Source: Alphaproteobacteria bacterium (GTDB taxonomy: Bacteria > Pseudomonadota > Alphaproteobacteria > UBA6615). Taken from it: 56,098 nt of DNA. Shown one piece after another: positions 43,873 to 53,446 of the stretch (position 1 is the first letter of the stretch; the number at the start of each line of letters is the position of its first letter). The notes under the pieces are model-generated. The model had not been told where the DNA came from, made no database searches, and was given only the letters and a program-made list of their open reading frames with translations. The position numbers were made by a program, and so were the translations under genes. The stretch is from NCBI GenBank assembly GCA_021774445.1, contig JAJFJA010000037.1:1-56098 (forward strand), given 5' to 3'.

Positions 43873-45072
43873 TCAGCCCGCGCGTAGAGCCGGACTCGAG
43901 GGAAGGTTAATGCAGCGCTGGTAAAGGCTTTCGGTGACCGCTAGGCCCATCTGCGGACACTGGGCATACATGGCCAACCGGTGCATGGGGGTCCATAGCG
44001 GGCGGCAGAGGTAGCCCGCGGATCGCAAGCCCATGAGCAAGGTATTCCGCTGGTCGGCATGATCGGGTGGGAGAATAAGGGTGTTGAGCCAGTAATTGCT
44101 GCGGGCATAGTCCGGTTCGGCCAATATCGTTACGGTATCGAAACTTTCGAACGCGGCGAGATAGTCTGCGGCCAGCCGTCGTTTGGCGGCGAGGAGTTGC
44201 GGCAGGCTCTCGAGTTGGGCGCAGCCCAGCGCGGCGTTGATGTTGGGCAGGCGATAGTTGTAGCCAAGGCGATCATGGCGGTAGCCGATGTTATCGCCGG
44301 TGCGTGCCGTGGTGGTGAGGTGCCGGGCGAGATCCGCGGTGGCCTGGTCGGTGAGCAGGATGGCGCCGCCGCCGCCGGTGGTGACCGTTTTGTTGCCATT
44401 GAAACTGACCGCGGCCAAACCACTGAGGCCGGTGTGGCGGTGGCGATAGAGCGAGCCGATGGACTCGGCGGCATCCTCGATGAGCCGGATGCCCCAGCGG
44501 TGGGCCACGGCGGCCAGGGGGTCGAGGTCGGCCGGGTGGCCGAGGCAATGCATGACGATCAAAGCGCGGATCGGCCGGCCGCTGACCTTGTTGACACAGA
44601 CGCCGCCGCGGCGTTCGGCAACGTCATCGAGATATGCGGCAAGGCGTTCGGCGTCGACGCCAAAGCTGGTCGTCTCGACCTCGACGAAGTGGGGATGGGC
44701 GCCGCAATAGGCGATGGCGTTGGCGGTGGCGACGAAGGTCAGTGACGGAACAAGGACCTCGTCGTCGGGTTCGACGCCGGCCAGCAGCAGGCAGATATGC
44801 AGCGCCGCGGTGCCATTGACGGTGGCGACGGCAGCCTCGGCGCCGGTGAATTCGGCGAGTTGCCGCTCAAAGCGGTCGACATAGGCGCCGACGGACGAGA
44901 CCCAACCGCTGTCGAGGCAGTCCTTAACATAGGACCAGGCGTTGCCGCCGATATCGGGCTCGTGTAGGGGGTAAGGCTCGGCACGTGGCGGCAATAACCG
45001 GCGCAGGCGATCGTGAACCGCCGTGGCGAGGTGATCCGGCGTGGGCGGATCGAGGGTGCGCGGGTCGGGCAC
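43873..45072 (-). CDS. legC: LegC-type PLP aminotransferase
   Basis: A 399-residue DegT-family aminotransferase closely resembling LegC: IGGNAWSYVKDCLDSGWVSS (41-60) is a family signature, and the PLP lysine is Lys228 in FNGNKTVTTGGGG (224-236). LegC transfers an amino group to C4 of the 4-keto-6-deoxy sugar nucleotide made by LegB. The start is GTG 45072, overlapping the LegB stop by one base. It sits between LegB and PtmE, completing a legionaminate module. Confidence 0.9.
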   Translation of the reverse strand: MPDPRTLDPPTPDHLATAVHDRLRRLLPPRAEPYPLHEPDIGGNAWSYVKDCLDSGWVSSVGAYVDRFERQLAEFTGAEAAVATVNGTAALHICLLLAGVEPDDEVLVPSLTFVATANAIAYCGAHPHFVEVETTSFGVDAERLAAYLDDVAERRGGVCVNKVSGRPIRALIVMHCLGHPADLDPLAAVAHRWGIRLIEDAAESIGSLYRHRHTGLSGLAAVSFNGNKTVTTGGGGAILLTDQATADLARHLTTTARTGDNIGYRHDRLGYNYRLPNINAALGCAQLESLPQLLAAKRRLAADYLAAFESFDTVTILAEPDYARSNYWLNTLILPPDHADQRNTLLMGLRSAGYLCRPLWTPMHRLAMYAQCPQMGLAVTESLYQRCINLPSSPALRAG

Positions 45073-46070
45073 TACAGGCTGTAGTTGTGCGGCCGATAGC
45101 CGGCGCGGTTGGCAGGGTCGGCGAACCAGGCGATGGTCTCTTCAAGGCCGCGACGGAAGCCATCGCGGCCACCATATTGCGGCTGCCATTGCATCAGTTC
45201 GCGGGCCCGGCCGTTGTCCGCCCAAAGCCGCTCAACCTCGCTGTCGGTTGGGCGCAGGCGCTCCGCATCCGTGGTGATCTCCGCCTCAACGGCCATGATT
45301 TCCGTGATCAAGGCGGCGGTGTCGCCGATCGATATTTCGAAGTCGGAGCCAATATTGATGACCTGCCCGACGGCGGCCTCGGCTGCTGCGGCGGCGAGGA
45401 AACCGCGTACGGTGTCGGTGACGAAATTGAAGTCGCGGGTCGGCGCGGTGGCACCCAAGCTGATCTTGTCGGCGCCGGCGGCCAGTTGGGTGATGATGGT
45501 GGGGATCACCGCGCGGTCGGATTGACGCGGCCCATAGGTGTTGAAGGGGCGCAGGACAACGACGGGTGTGCCGAAGGAGCGCTGGAAGGACAGGGCGAGC
45601 TGATCGGCGCCAACTTTGCTGGCGGCATAGGGCGATTGCGGGTGCAGTCGATGGTTCTCGTCGATCGGCACATAACGTGCCGTGCCATAGACCTCGCTGG
45701 TGGACGTGTGGACGACCCGGTCGATACCGAGGTCGGTCGCGGCCTGGACGATATTGAGCGTGCCGGCGACGTTGGTGTCGACATAACTCTGCGGCGCCCG
45801 GTAGGAGTATGGAATGCTGATCAGTGCGGCGAGGTGGAAGACGGTTTCGCAGCCTTGCATGGCGTTGCGCACGGCGTGGGCGTCACGGATGTCGCTGAGC
45901 CGCACCTCGACATCGGCCAGCACGTCGGGGGGCAGATGATCGAGCCAGCCCCAAGCGCCTTGCGCGTTGTAGCGCACAAAAGCGCGGACCTCGTGCCCCG
46001 CGGTCACCAGAGCTTCGACCAGATGGGAGCCGATGAAGCCCCCGGCACCGGTCACCAGAATCTTGGCCAC
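45072..46070 (-). CDS. legB: LegB-type sugar nucleotide 4,6-dehydratase
   Basis: A 332-residue extended SDR. The NAD motif is GAGGFIGSH (8-16) and the catalytic YxxxK lies in SPYAASK. The start is GTG 46070 preceded by GAGGGG, 7 nt away. Length and neighbours match LegB, which makes the GDP- or UDP-4-keto-6-deoxy-HexNAc used by LegC. This gene ends the accessory block; the next gene (heparinase-like) belongs to the conserved rpe/rsmB neighbourhood. Confidence 0.9.
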   Translation of the reverse strand: MAKILVTGAGGFIGSHLVEALVTAGHEVRAFVRYNAQGAWGWLDHLPPDVLADVEVRLSDIRDAHAVRNAMQGCETVFHLAALISIPYSYRAPQSYVDTNVAGTLNIVQAATDLGIDRVVHTSTSEVYGTARYVPIDENHRLHPQSPYAASKVGADQLALSFQRSFGTPVVVLRPFNTYGPRQSDRAVIPTIITQLAAGADKISLGATAPTRDFNFVTDTVRGFLAAAAAEAAVGQVINIGSDFEISIGDTAALITEIMAVEAEITTDAERLRPTDSEVERLWADNGRARELMQWQPQYGGRDGFRRGLEETIAWFADPANRAGYRPHNYSL

Positions 46071-46092
46071 GCGTTTCCCCCTCGAGGCGCGG

Positions 46093-47757
46093 CTATCCCG
46101 CCTTGGGGATCCGCTTAAGCGCCCATTTGACTGTGGCGACACAATTGTCCGGGGTGGGGCTGCCGAGGACGCCGGACAAGACCGCCTGTTCGGCGCGGCG
46201 GATCTCGTCACCGCCGCCAAGATACACACTTTCCGCCAAGCTCAGGGCGGCACCGCCGGTGCGTAGTCGCCAGCCAGCACCGCTGGGCAGCCGCAACAGC
46301 ACGGCGGCGCCATTTTGGACGAGGGACGCATCAACCGCCGGATGGAGATGGAAGCGGATGGCGAAGCCGCGCGCCTGGGCCGCACCTTCGCTGATGCGGT
46401 ACAGGGCATCTTCACCGCGGATGTCGTCGCCGCTGGCATTGATGTAGATACGCCGGGTGTGGCGCAGGCCAAATCCCGCGGCGTAACCATCATGAGAGGC
46501 GGTCAGCCAGACATTGCCGTCACTTTCTTCGCGACTGTGCTTGATGTCGATGGGGCGGCGTCCGATCCCGTCACCAGGAATGATCTCCACTGAATTCGTA
46601 TCATCGACGACCAGGGTGGAGTGGGCCGCCGTGGCGCGTTGGACCTCTGCCCACGGGCCGTGGCCGGTCGGCCGGGCGCCGCAATTCACGATCAAGCGCT
46701 CCTTGCCGACGGACAGTTCGAGACTGAGTGGGCCGGCGTGGGCCTGGTCGTCCAGCCCGGCCGGCGGCGGCGCGCCGGTGTCGATGAGGACCACCGTGCG
46801 GTTGGCCACCAGCCGCTCGAAGCCGGTATGGGGGGCGCTCATCGGTGGGCGCCCACGGGCGTCGGCCTGGGCGAGCAGCATGTCGACAAGCCAACCGGTT
46901 TCCTCGCGACCGCCGTTATATAAAGCCATGCCGCCATCGCCATGACGCAACATGCGCAAGAAGGGGGCGGCGCGATCGATGGCGCTGATCAGGGTTTGCG
47001 GCACCGGCTGACCGGCGGCGAGCAAGGCGCCGCGAACATCGACCAGGTGGCGTAGGACCTGAATATGCGCCGACGGGTTGCGGGAAACATGGCCGCCGTC
47101 GGGCAGGATCTGGCGTTCAATCTGGCGTTCAAGCTTGCGCAGGCCTTGGGTGACCCAGGCCTCGCGATCGGGCAAGGCGAGACCGGCGACGATGAGACCC
47201 TTGATGGCGAGAATCAGCGGCTCGCCATCAACCCCACCGGGCAGCACGCGGGCGAGATGCTTGGCCTGCTTGGCGATGCCGACGAGATAGGCGCGGCGAT
47301 ACTGGTCGTCGGCACTGGCGCAGAAAAAATCGTGTTGCCCAAGCCAGGCGAACAGGCGGCGCGCGAGAATGTCGGGGCGCCAGGCGATCTCATGCCAATT
47401 GCTTTGACGGTGCAGCCAATCGGCGACCAGGTCGCGGGCGCGGCGGCGGGCGGCGTCGCCGCCGACCGTACGCAAGTCGCGCAGCCAGTCGAAGCTATGC
47501 AACTCGGCGAGCCAGCGATCGCTCATGCCAACCGGGCGCCAAACCAACTGACCGCCGCTTACGGTCTCGCCGAAGAAACTGAACTCGCCCTTGAGGATGG
47601 CGGCGCCGCGATCGGCGTTACCAGGCCAGGGATCGGGCGGTACGAGATAAAGACCGGGCGGCGTACGGCCGACCAAGGTGTAGCGATACACGGAACTGCC
47701 GTAGAGCAATTTGCCGACACCGTGCCGTAAATCATGAATCGAATTGGCGCTGCTCAC
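46093..47757 (-). CDS. Heparinase II/III-family protein
   Basis: A 554-residue protein with an alpha-toroid N-terminal region and the Heparinase II/III C-terminal domain (beta-rich about 330-550), including HGPWAEVQRATAAHSTLVVD. GTG start at 47757 overlaps rpe as GTGA. Alphaproteobacteria commonly carry this gene between rsmB-rpe and purH, where its role is uncertain; it may process an exopolysaccharide or peptidoglycan. It is more likely part of the conserved backbone than of the glycan island. Confidence 0.85.
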   Translation of the reverse strand: MSSANSIHDLRHGVGKLLYGSSVYRYTLVGRTPPGLYLVPPDPWPGNADRGAAILKGEFSFFGETVSGGQLVWRPVGMSDRWLAELHSFDWLRDLRTVGGDAARRRARDLVADWLHRQSNWHEIAWRPDILARRLFAWLGQHDFFCASADDQYRRAYLVGIAKQAKHLARVLPGGVDGEPLILAIKGLIVAGLALPDREAWVTQGLRKLERQIERQILPDGGHVSRNPSAHIQVLRHLVDVRGALLAAGQPVPQTLISAIDRAAPFLRMLRHGDGGMALYNGGREETGWLVDMLLAQADARGRPPMSAPHTGFERLVANRTVVLIDTGAPPPAGLDDQAHAGPLSLELSVGKERLIVNCGARPTGHGPWAEVQRATAAHSTLVVDDTNSVEIIPGDGIGRRPIDIKHSREESDGNVWLTASHDGYAAGFGLRHTRRIYINASGDDIRGEDALYRISEGAAQARGFAIRFHLHPAVDASLVQNGAAVLLRLPSGAGWRLRTGGAALSLAESVYLGGGDEIRRAEQAVLSGVLGSPTPDNCVATVKWALKRIPKAG

Positions 47758-48449
47758 GAGCGGTCTCCAGATGGCCGGCGCAAGGCTGAGATATTAGCGC
47801 CATAGGCGGCCGGGTCGCCGGTAAATATGGCGGTACCGGCAACCAAGACGTCGGCACCGGCGGCGACGGCCTCGGCGGCGTTGGTGGCATTGATACCGCC
47901 ATCAACCTGAATATGCACCGGGGCACCGCCGGCGTTGAGATGCTGGTCGGCGCGTTTGCGGATGGCGCGGATCTTGGCCAACTGGCCGGAGATGAATTGC
48001 TGGCCGCCGAAACCCGGATTAACGGACATCACCAATACCAGGTCGATCAAGTCCCAGAGATAGTCCAGCATCTTGGCCGGGGTGCCGGGATTGAGCGCGA
48101 CCCCGGCGGTCATGCCGGCGGCACGAATATGCTGCAGGGTACGGTGGATGTGCGGCCCGGCTTCGGGATGCACCGTGATGCGGTTGGCGCCGGCGGCGGC
48201 GAAAGCCTCGATCAACGGGTCGACGGGGCTGACCATCAGATGGGCATCGAAGGGCTTGTCGGTGTGGGGACGGAGTGCGGCGACGACGCTTGGCCCGACC
48301 GTCAAGTTGGGTACGAAGTGACCGTCCATGACATCGAGATGAATCCAGTCGGCGCCGGCCGCGTCGATAGCCCGTATCTCGTCGCCAAGGCGAGAAAAGT
48401 CGGCGGCCAAGATCGACGGCGCGATGAGAACAGGACGCGAATCGGGCAT
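47754..48449 (-). CDS. rpe: Ribulose-phosphate 3-epimerase
   Basis: A 231-residue TIM-barrel epimerase. It begins LIAPSILAADFSRLGDEIRA and has the metal-binding HLDVMDGHFVPN and DGGIN motifs characteristic of Rpe. It interconverts ribulose 5-phosphate and xylulose 5-phosphate in the pentose-phosphate and Calvin pathways. The start at ATG 48449 removes an N-terminal extension that does not match the family. It overlaps the heparinase-like gene by 4 bp. Confidence 0.97.
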   Translation of the reverse strand: MPDSRPVLIAPSILAADFSRLGDEIRAIDAAGADWIHLDVMDGHFVPNLTVGPSVVAALRPHTDKPFDAHLMVSPVDPLIEAFAAAGANRITVHPEAGPHIHRTLQHIRAAGMTAGVALNPGTPAKMLDYLWDLIDLVLVMSVNPGFGGQQFISGQLAKIRAIRKRADQHLNAGGAPVHIQVDGGINATNAAEAVAAGADVLVAGTAIFTGDPAAYGANISALRRPSGDRS

Positions 48450-48504
48450 GGCATCCTGGTAACAGCTTGTTTTAGCGCCCGCAAGAGTCCACGCGCAGGC
48501 AATT

Positions 48505-49827
48505 TCATCGACGACGGAGCCGGCAGGCATAAAAACCGTCCATGCCGCCGAGGTCGGCGAAATGGCAGGGCAAGGTACGCAAATCACCAGCGGCGGTTAT
48601 CAGGACGTCCAGAGCGGCGGTATCGGCAGCGATTGCCGCCGACCGCGGGGCGGCGAGTTCGGTCGCGGTTACGGGCACCCGGGTCAGGGCCGGGTCCGCG
48701 GCAAGCAAGCCGGCGATCTGCTGTGGACCCTCTTCCGGCTGCAGTGAACAAACGGCATAAACCAACACGCCGCCGACCGGCAGCATGGCGGCGGCGGCGC
48801 GCAACAGTTTGGCCTGAGCGCGGGTGGCGGCGGCCAGATGATCGGGGGTGCGGCGATGGAGAATGTCGGGATGGCGCCGAATGGTGCCGGTGGCGGTGCA
48901 CGGGGCGTCGAGGAGGATCGCGGCCGGCGGCGATGCCGGACGCCAGGTGGCAACGTCGGCGACGACCAAGTCGGCAGAGAGGCGCAGGCGGGCCAGGTTG
49001 GTGGCGACACGTTGGAGGCGGTCGGGGTCGATATCAACGGCGGTGACGTCGGCGCCGGCGGCCGCGAGTTGGGCGGTCTTGCCACCGGGGGCGGCGCAGA
49101 GGTCGACGACAGCACCGCCGGCGATGTCGCCGAGCAAGCGCGCGGGCAAGGCCGCGGCCGCGTCCTGGACCCACCAAGAACCGTCGGCATAGCCGGGCAG
49201 ATCGGCAATCTTGCCGCCGGTGGGGCGGCGCAGGCTGCCGGTGGGCAGTATGACGCCCTCGGGGTGTGCGGCATCAGGCGCGCACAGGGTCAAGTCGAGA
49301 GGGGGCTCGACCAGGTGCGCGCGGGCGACGGCCTCGGTGGTCGCCTCGCCATAGGCGGCGCACCAGCTTTGCCAGAGCCAATCGGGCGTATTGTCGCGCC
49401 CAGCGGTGCGCTCATCGAGCAAGGGCGCGCGCTCGCGGTCGATGCGGCGCAATACTGCGTTGGTCAGCCCGGCGAAGGGCGCCAAGCCGGCGGTGCGGGC
49501 GAGCGTGACCATGCTGTCGATGGCGGCGTAGGGCGGCGTATCGAGAAACAATAGTTGAACGGCGCCGAGCCGGAGCAGGTTCTGCAGCTTTGATTGCTTG
49601 TGACCCAGGGGTTTGCGTAGGCAGCCGGCAATGACATGGTCGAGCTGGCCGCGGCGGCGCAGAGCCGTGGCCAGCAACAACCGGGTGTAGGCGCGGTCGC
49701 GCTGGGAAAGGCCGGCGAATTGATCGCCCGTCTCGACCTCGGCGATGGTGGCGCCGTCGCCGAGTATGCGCTCCAGCATCGCCAATGCTTGGGCACGCGC
49801 CGAGCCGGTGGTCGTGTCGTCGTACAT
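48505..49827 (-). CDS. rsmB: 16S rRNA (cytosine967-C5)-methyltransferase
   Basis: A 440-residue protein with a NusB-like N-terminal RNA-binding part and a SAM-dependent domain containing DLCAAPGGKTAQLAA (motif I), LDAPCTATG and VYAVCSLQPEEG, the two motif cysteines of the RsmB/Nop2 family. The fold and length match RsmB. It is 55 bp upstream of rpe and follows gcrA with a clear terminator between. A housekeeping gene, outside the glycan island. Confidence 0.95.
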   Translation of the reverse strand: MYDDTTTGSARAQALAMLERILGDGATIAEVETGDQFAGLSQRDRAYTRLLLATALRRRGQLDHVIAGCLRKPLGHKQSKLQNLLRLGAVQLLFLDTPPYAAIDSMVTLARTAGLAPFAGLTNAVLRRIDRERAPLLDERTAGRDNTPDWLWQSWCAAYGEATTEAVARAHLVEPPLDLTLCAPDAAHPEGVILPTGSLRRPTGGKIADLPGYADGSWWVQDAAAALPARLLGDIAGGAVVDLCAAPGGKTAQLAAAGADVTAVDIDPDRLQRVATNLARLRLSADLVVADVATWRPASPPAAILLDAPCTATGTIRRHPDILHRRTPDHLAAATRAQAKLLRAAAAMLPVGGVLVYAVCSLQPEEGPQQIAGLLAADPALTRVPVTATELAAPRSAAIAADTAALDVLITAAGDLRTLPCHFADLGGMDGFYACRLRRR

Positions 49828-49890
49828 CTAGGGTGTATAGCAGGCGCCTCAGTGGCGCGCCCGCGCCAAATGCCGGCGTTGTATTGGGTA

Positions 49891-49928
49891 AAAAAAGAGA
49901 GCGAGCGGAAGATGCCTTCCGCTCGCTC
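49891..49928 (-). terminator. Rho-independent terminator of gcrA
   Basis: On the minus strand, a 13-bp perfect stem (arms 49899-49911 and 49916-49928, arm sequence GAGCGAGCGGAAG) with a 4-nt loop is followed by a T-run (49891-49896) read as U. It lies 22 bp beyond the gcrA stop at 49951 and before rsmB. Confidence 0.92.
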
Positions 49929-49950
49929 GGGTGCCGTGTCGATGTCGGTC

Positions 49951-50427
49951 TCAGGCGGCTGCGGTCTTGTCCTTGCGGATATAAGCCATGGCGCAATGAT
50001 GGGCGCAATATGGCCGTCCCTCGACCGCCGGACGGTCGCAGAAATGAAAGTCCGTCTCGCCCGGATTGCCGATCGGCCAGGCGCAGTCATGACCACTACC
50101 CGGGCCATTGGTGGCCTTCGTCGCCGTCGGAATTTGTAAGGCCGGCTCCGGCGGTATCTCCCGCCGCTTCACCGTTACGCCGGACAGACCCGGTGCCGGC
50201 CTGGGCGCGGCCGGCTGCGGCATCGTCGGCTTGATGCGCGGCCGCGGCTTGGTCCGCGGTCCACCACTGCGGATCGGCGACGGCCGGCCCTCCAGGCCAA
50301 GACGGTGGGCCTTGCCAATAACGGCGTTGCGTGAAATCCCCCCGATCTGGGCGGCAATTTGGCTAGCGCTTAAGCCTTGCGCCCATAATTCTCGTAAGCG
50401 CATGACACGCTCGTCAGTCCATGTCAT
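49951..50427 (-). CDS. gcrA: GcrA-family cell-cycle regulator
   Basis: A 158-residue protein with the GcrA N-terminal helix-turn-helix (MTWTDERVMRLRELWAQG, then GGISRNAVIGKAHRLGL at 28-44). The C-terminus holds CAWPIGNP and CDRPAVEGRPYC-AHH, the conserved cysteine/histidine region. A Pro/Lys-rich linker joins them. GcrA works with sigma70 and methylated GANTC sites made by CcrM. A perfect DnaA box lies upstream at 50670-50678, and in Caulobacter DnaA activates gcrA. The gene is alphaproteobacterial by definition. Confidence 0.96.
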   Translation of the reverse strand: MTWTDERVMRLRELWAQGLSASQIAAQIGGISRNAVIGKAHRLGLEGRPSPIRSGGPRTKPRPRIKPTMPQPAAPRPAPGLSGVTVKRREIPPEPALQIPTATKATNGPGSGHDCAWPIGNPGETDFHFCDRPAVEGRPYCAHHCAMAYIRKDKTAAA

Positions 50428-50742
50428 CCCGGTCTCCGTCAGGCGTTCAGTTACCTGGGGCGGCCAAGGCCCTTGGCAGATTCAGCAGTCCCCTATCGCC
50501 GAACATGCTAGATCATGTGGCAAAGGCGCGCAATACTACAAGATGCTGTGCAAACAGAAAGATGTGGACGGACTGGGGACAGCCCATTCGCGCGGTCTTG
50601 GGCGACAGTGGCCGACAGGGTCGAAGGCCGCCGACTCGCTTGTCAATCCCCCGCCGGGCGCTCGTGGGGTTATCCACAGCCGGATCAATATTTCCATGTG
50701 GACACGTTGAGGCATCGGCACGGTATGTCCATATGTAGGGGT
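50428..50742. promoter_or_regulatory. 315-bp divergent region between gcrA and DUF1674 gene
   Basis: No coding gene. It contains a perfect DnaA box (TTATCCACA, 50670-50678), two ATGTGGAC elements near 50564 and 50695 that resemble weak reverse DnaA boxes, GANTC sites at 50479-50483 (GATTC) and 50633-50637 (GACTC), and a palindrome GCCAAGGCCCTTGGC (50463-50477). This fits DnaA and CcrM control of gcrA; one perfect box is not enough for an origin. Confidence 0.6.
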
Positions 50743-50907
50743 ATGGACAAGAAACCGGCGAAGACGGCAACGCACGAGAAAAGACCGCCGAGTGCCGCCG
50801 CGGCAAACCCGTCGCAGAACAAGGCGAAGGAAGTCGGGGGACCCGACGGACCCGAACCGACGCGATATGGCGATTGGGAACGGGGCGGGCGCTGCGTCGA
50901 TTTCTGA
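50743..50907 (+). CDS. DUF1674/SDHAF4-family small protein
   Basis: A 54-residue protein: MDKKPAKTATHEKRPPSAAA leads to EVGGPDGPEPTRYGDWE and GRCVDF, the signature of the DUF1674/succinate dehydrogenase assembly factor 4 family. It probably helps flavinated SdhA maturation or protects it from oxidation. ATG 50743 is preferred; an in-frame ATG 50725 lies just before it, and AGGGG (50737-50740) precedes the chosen start. The ORF is below typical gene-finder limits but the C-terminal motif is decisive. Confidence 0.88.
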   Translation: MDKKPAKTATHEKRPPSAAAANPSQNKAKEVGGPDGPEPTRYGDWERGGRCVDF

Positions 50908-50970
50908 CGCGCCGTTATCGCGGATCGCCGGGTGTTCTTTATTTGTTCATCACTCTCTGCTATGATACTT

Positions 50971-50994
50971 TATAGCTAGTCGTCTTTAGCTATA
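50971..50994. promoter_or_regulatory. 8-bp inverted repeat before nuclease gene
   Basis: TATAGCTA (50971-50978) and TAGCTATA (50987-50994) form an inverted repeat with an 8-nt spacer, sitting just before AGAGG and ATG 51004. The surrounding 50935-50994 region is AT-rich with a TATGAT element. It may be an operator or an RNA hairpin reducing initiation. Confidence 0.5.
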
Positions 50995-51003
50995 TAGAGG
51001 CCA

Positions 51004-51486
51004 ATGCGCGTGAAGCTTTGTCTGGCGGCTGTGGTGGGATTGGGGATGATGGCGGTTGCCGGTCCCGTCGGCGGTCGGGAGGTTTTCGCCGGGCCGGTGG
51101 CGGCGCACGTCATCAAGATCATCGATGGCGACACCTTCGAGGCGCGGGCTCAGATCTGGCTGGGGCAAGAAATCGTGGTGCGGGTGCGTCTGGACGGCAT
51201 CGATACGCCGGAGTTGCGGGCGCGCTGCCAGCGCGAGGCGCAACTGGCGGCGCAGGCGCGAGGCTTTACCGCGGCGCGGTTGTGGCCGACCGAGGATAGC
51301 GCTGGCGTCGTGGCCCTCGAGGACATTCACTACGGCAAATACGCCGGGCGGGTACTCGCCCGGGTCCGGTTGGCGGACGGCTCGGACTTGGGCAGCGCGT
51401 TGATCGCCGCCGGGCTGGCGCGTCGCTATGAAGGCCAAACGCGGCCGAACTGGTGCGACGGTGAGGACACCGCCGCCGAAGGCTAA
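51004..51486 (+). CDS. Secreted staphylococcal-nuclease-like protein
   Basis: A 160-residue thermonuclease-like protein. Residues 1-30 are a hydrophobic signal peptide. The SNase core has IIDGDTFEA (39-47), VRLDGIDTPE (61-70) and an Arg116 region, matching catalytic Asp41, Arg62, Glu70 and Arg116. It is calcium-dependent in relatives and cleaves DNA or RNA in the periplasm or outside the cell. It is preceded by an inverted repeat and an AT-rich promoter-like region. Confidence 0.9.
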   Translation: MRVKLCLAAVVGLGMMAVAGPVGGREVFAGPVAAHVIKIIDGDTFEARAQIWLGQEIVVRVRLDGIDTPELRARCQREAQLAAQARGFTAARLWPTEDSAGVVALEDIHYGKYAGRVLARVRLADGSDLGSALIAAGLARRYEGQTRPNWCDGEDTAAEG

Positions 51487-51508
51487 GCCGCGGTTGCCCC
51501 CCGGTCGG

Positions 51509-53446
51509 CTACTGGTTCATGCGGTTGGCGACGAGATCCTCGACCACCGCCGGCTCGGCCAAGGTCGAGGTGTCGCCGAGTTGATCATGTTCATTGGCGG
51601 CGATCTTGCGCAGGATGCGGCGCATGATCTTGCCGGAGCGGGTCTTCGGCAAGGCCGGCGCCCATTGGATCAAATCGGGGGTGGCGATGGGGCCGATCTC
51701 CTTGCGGACCCAGCGGACCAACTCGGCGCGGAGTTCCTCGCTCGGCTGTTCGTGGGCGAGCAAGGTCACGTAAGCATAGATGCCCTGGCCCTTGATATCG
51801 TGGGGGTAGCCGACGACGGCCGCCTCGGAGACCAGGTGATGGGCAACCAGAGCGCTTTCCACTTCGGCGGTGCCCAAGCGATGGCCGGCGACGTTGATGA
51901 CGTCGTCGACCCGGCCGGTGATCCAGTAGTAGCCATCTTCGTCGCGGCGGCAGCCGTCGCCGGTGAAGTATTTGCCGGGATAGGTGCGGAAGTAGGTGTC
52001 GATGAAGCGTGGGTGGTCGCCATAGACGGTGCGCATTTGGCCCGGCCAGCTGTCGGCGATGCAGAGATTACCCTCGCAAGGACCGTCGAGGACGGCGCCT
52101 TCGGCGTCGACGATTTCCAGCTTGATGCCGAAGAAAGGCCGGGTGACGGAGCCGGGCTTGAGCGCCGTGGCCCCGGGGAGAGGGGTGATCAGAATGCCGC
52201 CGGTTTCGGTCTGCCACCAGGTGTCGACAATGGGAAGCCTGCCGCCGCCGACCGTGTTGTAATACCATAACCAGGCTTCAGGATTGATCGGCTCGCCGAC
52301 GGTGCCGAGGAGCCGCAGGCTGCTACGGTCGGTGCGCTCGACGGGCGCGTCGCCTTCGCGCATGAGGGCGCGGATCGCCGTGGGCGCGGTGTAGAAAATG
52401 TTGACCTGATGCTTGTCGCAGACTTGCCAGAAGCGGCTGAAGTCGGGGTAGTTGGGCACGCCTTCGAAGACCAGGGTGGTGGCGCCGTTGGCGAGCGGCC
52501 CGTAAACGATGTAGCTATGACCGGTAATCCAACCGGCGTCGGCGGTGCACCAATAGATGTCGCCATCATGGTAGTCGAAGACATATTGATGGGTCATGGC
52601 GGCGAAGACCATGTAACCGCCGGTGGTATGAAGTACGCCCTTGGGTTTGCCGGTCGAGCCCGAGGTATAGAGGATGAACATGGGGTCTTCGGCGTTCATC
52701 TGCTCGGGCGGGCAATCCGCGGGCTGATCGCCGACGAGTTCGTGGTACCAGACATCGCGGCCGGCGACCCAGCCGATTTCACCACCGGTGCGGCGGACGA
52801 CGACACAGTTGGTGACGCCGGGGCATTTCTCGAGAGCCAGATCGGTGTTGGCTTTGAGCGGGATCGTGCGGCCGCCGCGGATGCCTTCATCGGCAGTGAT
52901 CACCAGCGTGCTTTCGCAATCGATGATGCGGCCAGACAGGCTGTCCGGCGAGAAGCCGCCGAAAACGACGGAATGGATGGCACCCAGGCGGGTGCAGGCG
53001 AGCATGGCGACGACGATTTCCGGCACCATGGAGAGATAGATGGTCACGCGGTCGCCCTTCTTGACGCCGAGGGACTTCAGGCCGTTGGCGAAGCGACAGA
53101 CATCGGCGTGCAATTGCCGGTAGCTGATCTTCTTGTCGTCCGCGGGGTCGTCGCCCTCCCAGATCACCGCGACTTGGTCGCCGCGGGTTTCGAGGTGGCG
53201 GTCGAGGCAGTTGTAAGACGCGTTCAGGGTGCCGTCTTCATACCATTTGATGTGTAGATTCTCGGCGTCGTAAGAGACGTCGCGGACTTTGGTGTAGGGC
53301 GCGAACCAGTCCAGCCGCCGGCCCTGCTCGCCCCAAAAGGCGGCCGGATCCGCCACCGACCGGCGATACATTTCCTGGTATTTCGCGTCGTCGGCCCAGG
53401 CCTTTTGCGCCCATGCCGCCGGCACAGGGAATGTCTGGTGTTCCAT
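51509..53446 (-). CDS. acs: Acetyl-CoA synthetase (AMP-forming)
   Basis: A 645-residue ANL-family ligase. The start at ATG 53446 follows GGAG, 10 nt away, and gives the length expected of Acs. It carries the AMP-binding [11 protein letters not shown] core, the GEP...WWQTETGG region and the C-terminal [17 protein letters not shown] with the lysine typically acetylated to regulate the enzyme. It activates acetate to acetyl-CoA. An upstream extension to 53566 lacks family similarity. A central-metabolism gene unrelated to the glycan island. Confidence 0.98.
   Translation of the reverse strand: MEHQTFPVPAAWAQKAWADDAKYQEMYRRSVADPAAFWGEQGRRLDWFAPYTKVRDVSYDAENLHIKWYEDGTLNASYNCLDRHLETRGDQVAVIWEGDDPADDKKISYRQLHADVCRFANGLKSLGVKKGDRVTIYLSMVPEIVVAMLACTRLGAIHSVVFGGFSPDSLSGRIIDCESTLVITADEGIRGGRTIPLKANTDLALEKCPGVTNCVVVRRTGGEIGWVAGRDVWYHELVGDQPADCPPEQMNAEDPMFILYTSGSTGKPKGVLHTTGGYMVFAAMTHQYVFDYHDGDIYWCTADAGWITGHSYIVYGPLANGATTLVFEGVPNYPDFSRFWQVCDKHQVNIFYTAPTAIRALMREGDAPVERTDRSSLRLLGTVGEPINPEAWLWYYNTVGGGRLPIVDTWWQTETGGILITPLPGATALKPGSVTRPFFGIKLEIVDAEGAVLDGPCEGNLCIADSWPGQMRTVYGDHPRFIDTYFRTYPGKYFTGDGCRRDEDGYYWITGRVDDVINVAGHRLGTAEVESALVAHHLVSEAAVVGYPHDIKGQGIYAYVTLLAHEQPSEELRAELVRWVRKEIGPIATPDLIQWAPALPKTRSGKIMRRILRKIAANEHDQLGDTSTLAEPAVVEDLVANRMNQ

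Noticed and set aside
50670..50678. Possible chromosomal origin of replication around the perfect DnaA box
   Set aside because: One perfect box with two weak ones and no AT-rich unwinding element or origin neighbours; better explained by gcrA control.
50944..50952. Third copy of the TGTTCA...TGAACG dyad near the nuclease gene
   Set aside because: Only the left half TGTTCATCA is present; the right arm is absent, so no dyad.
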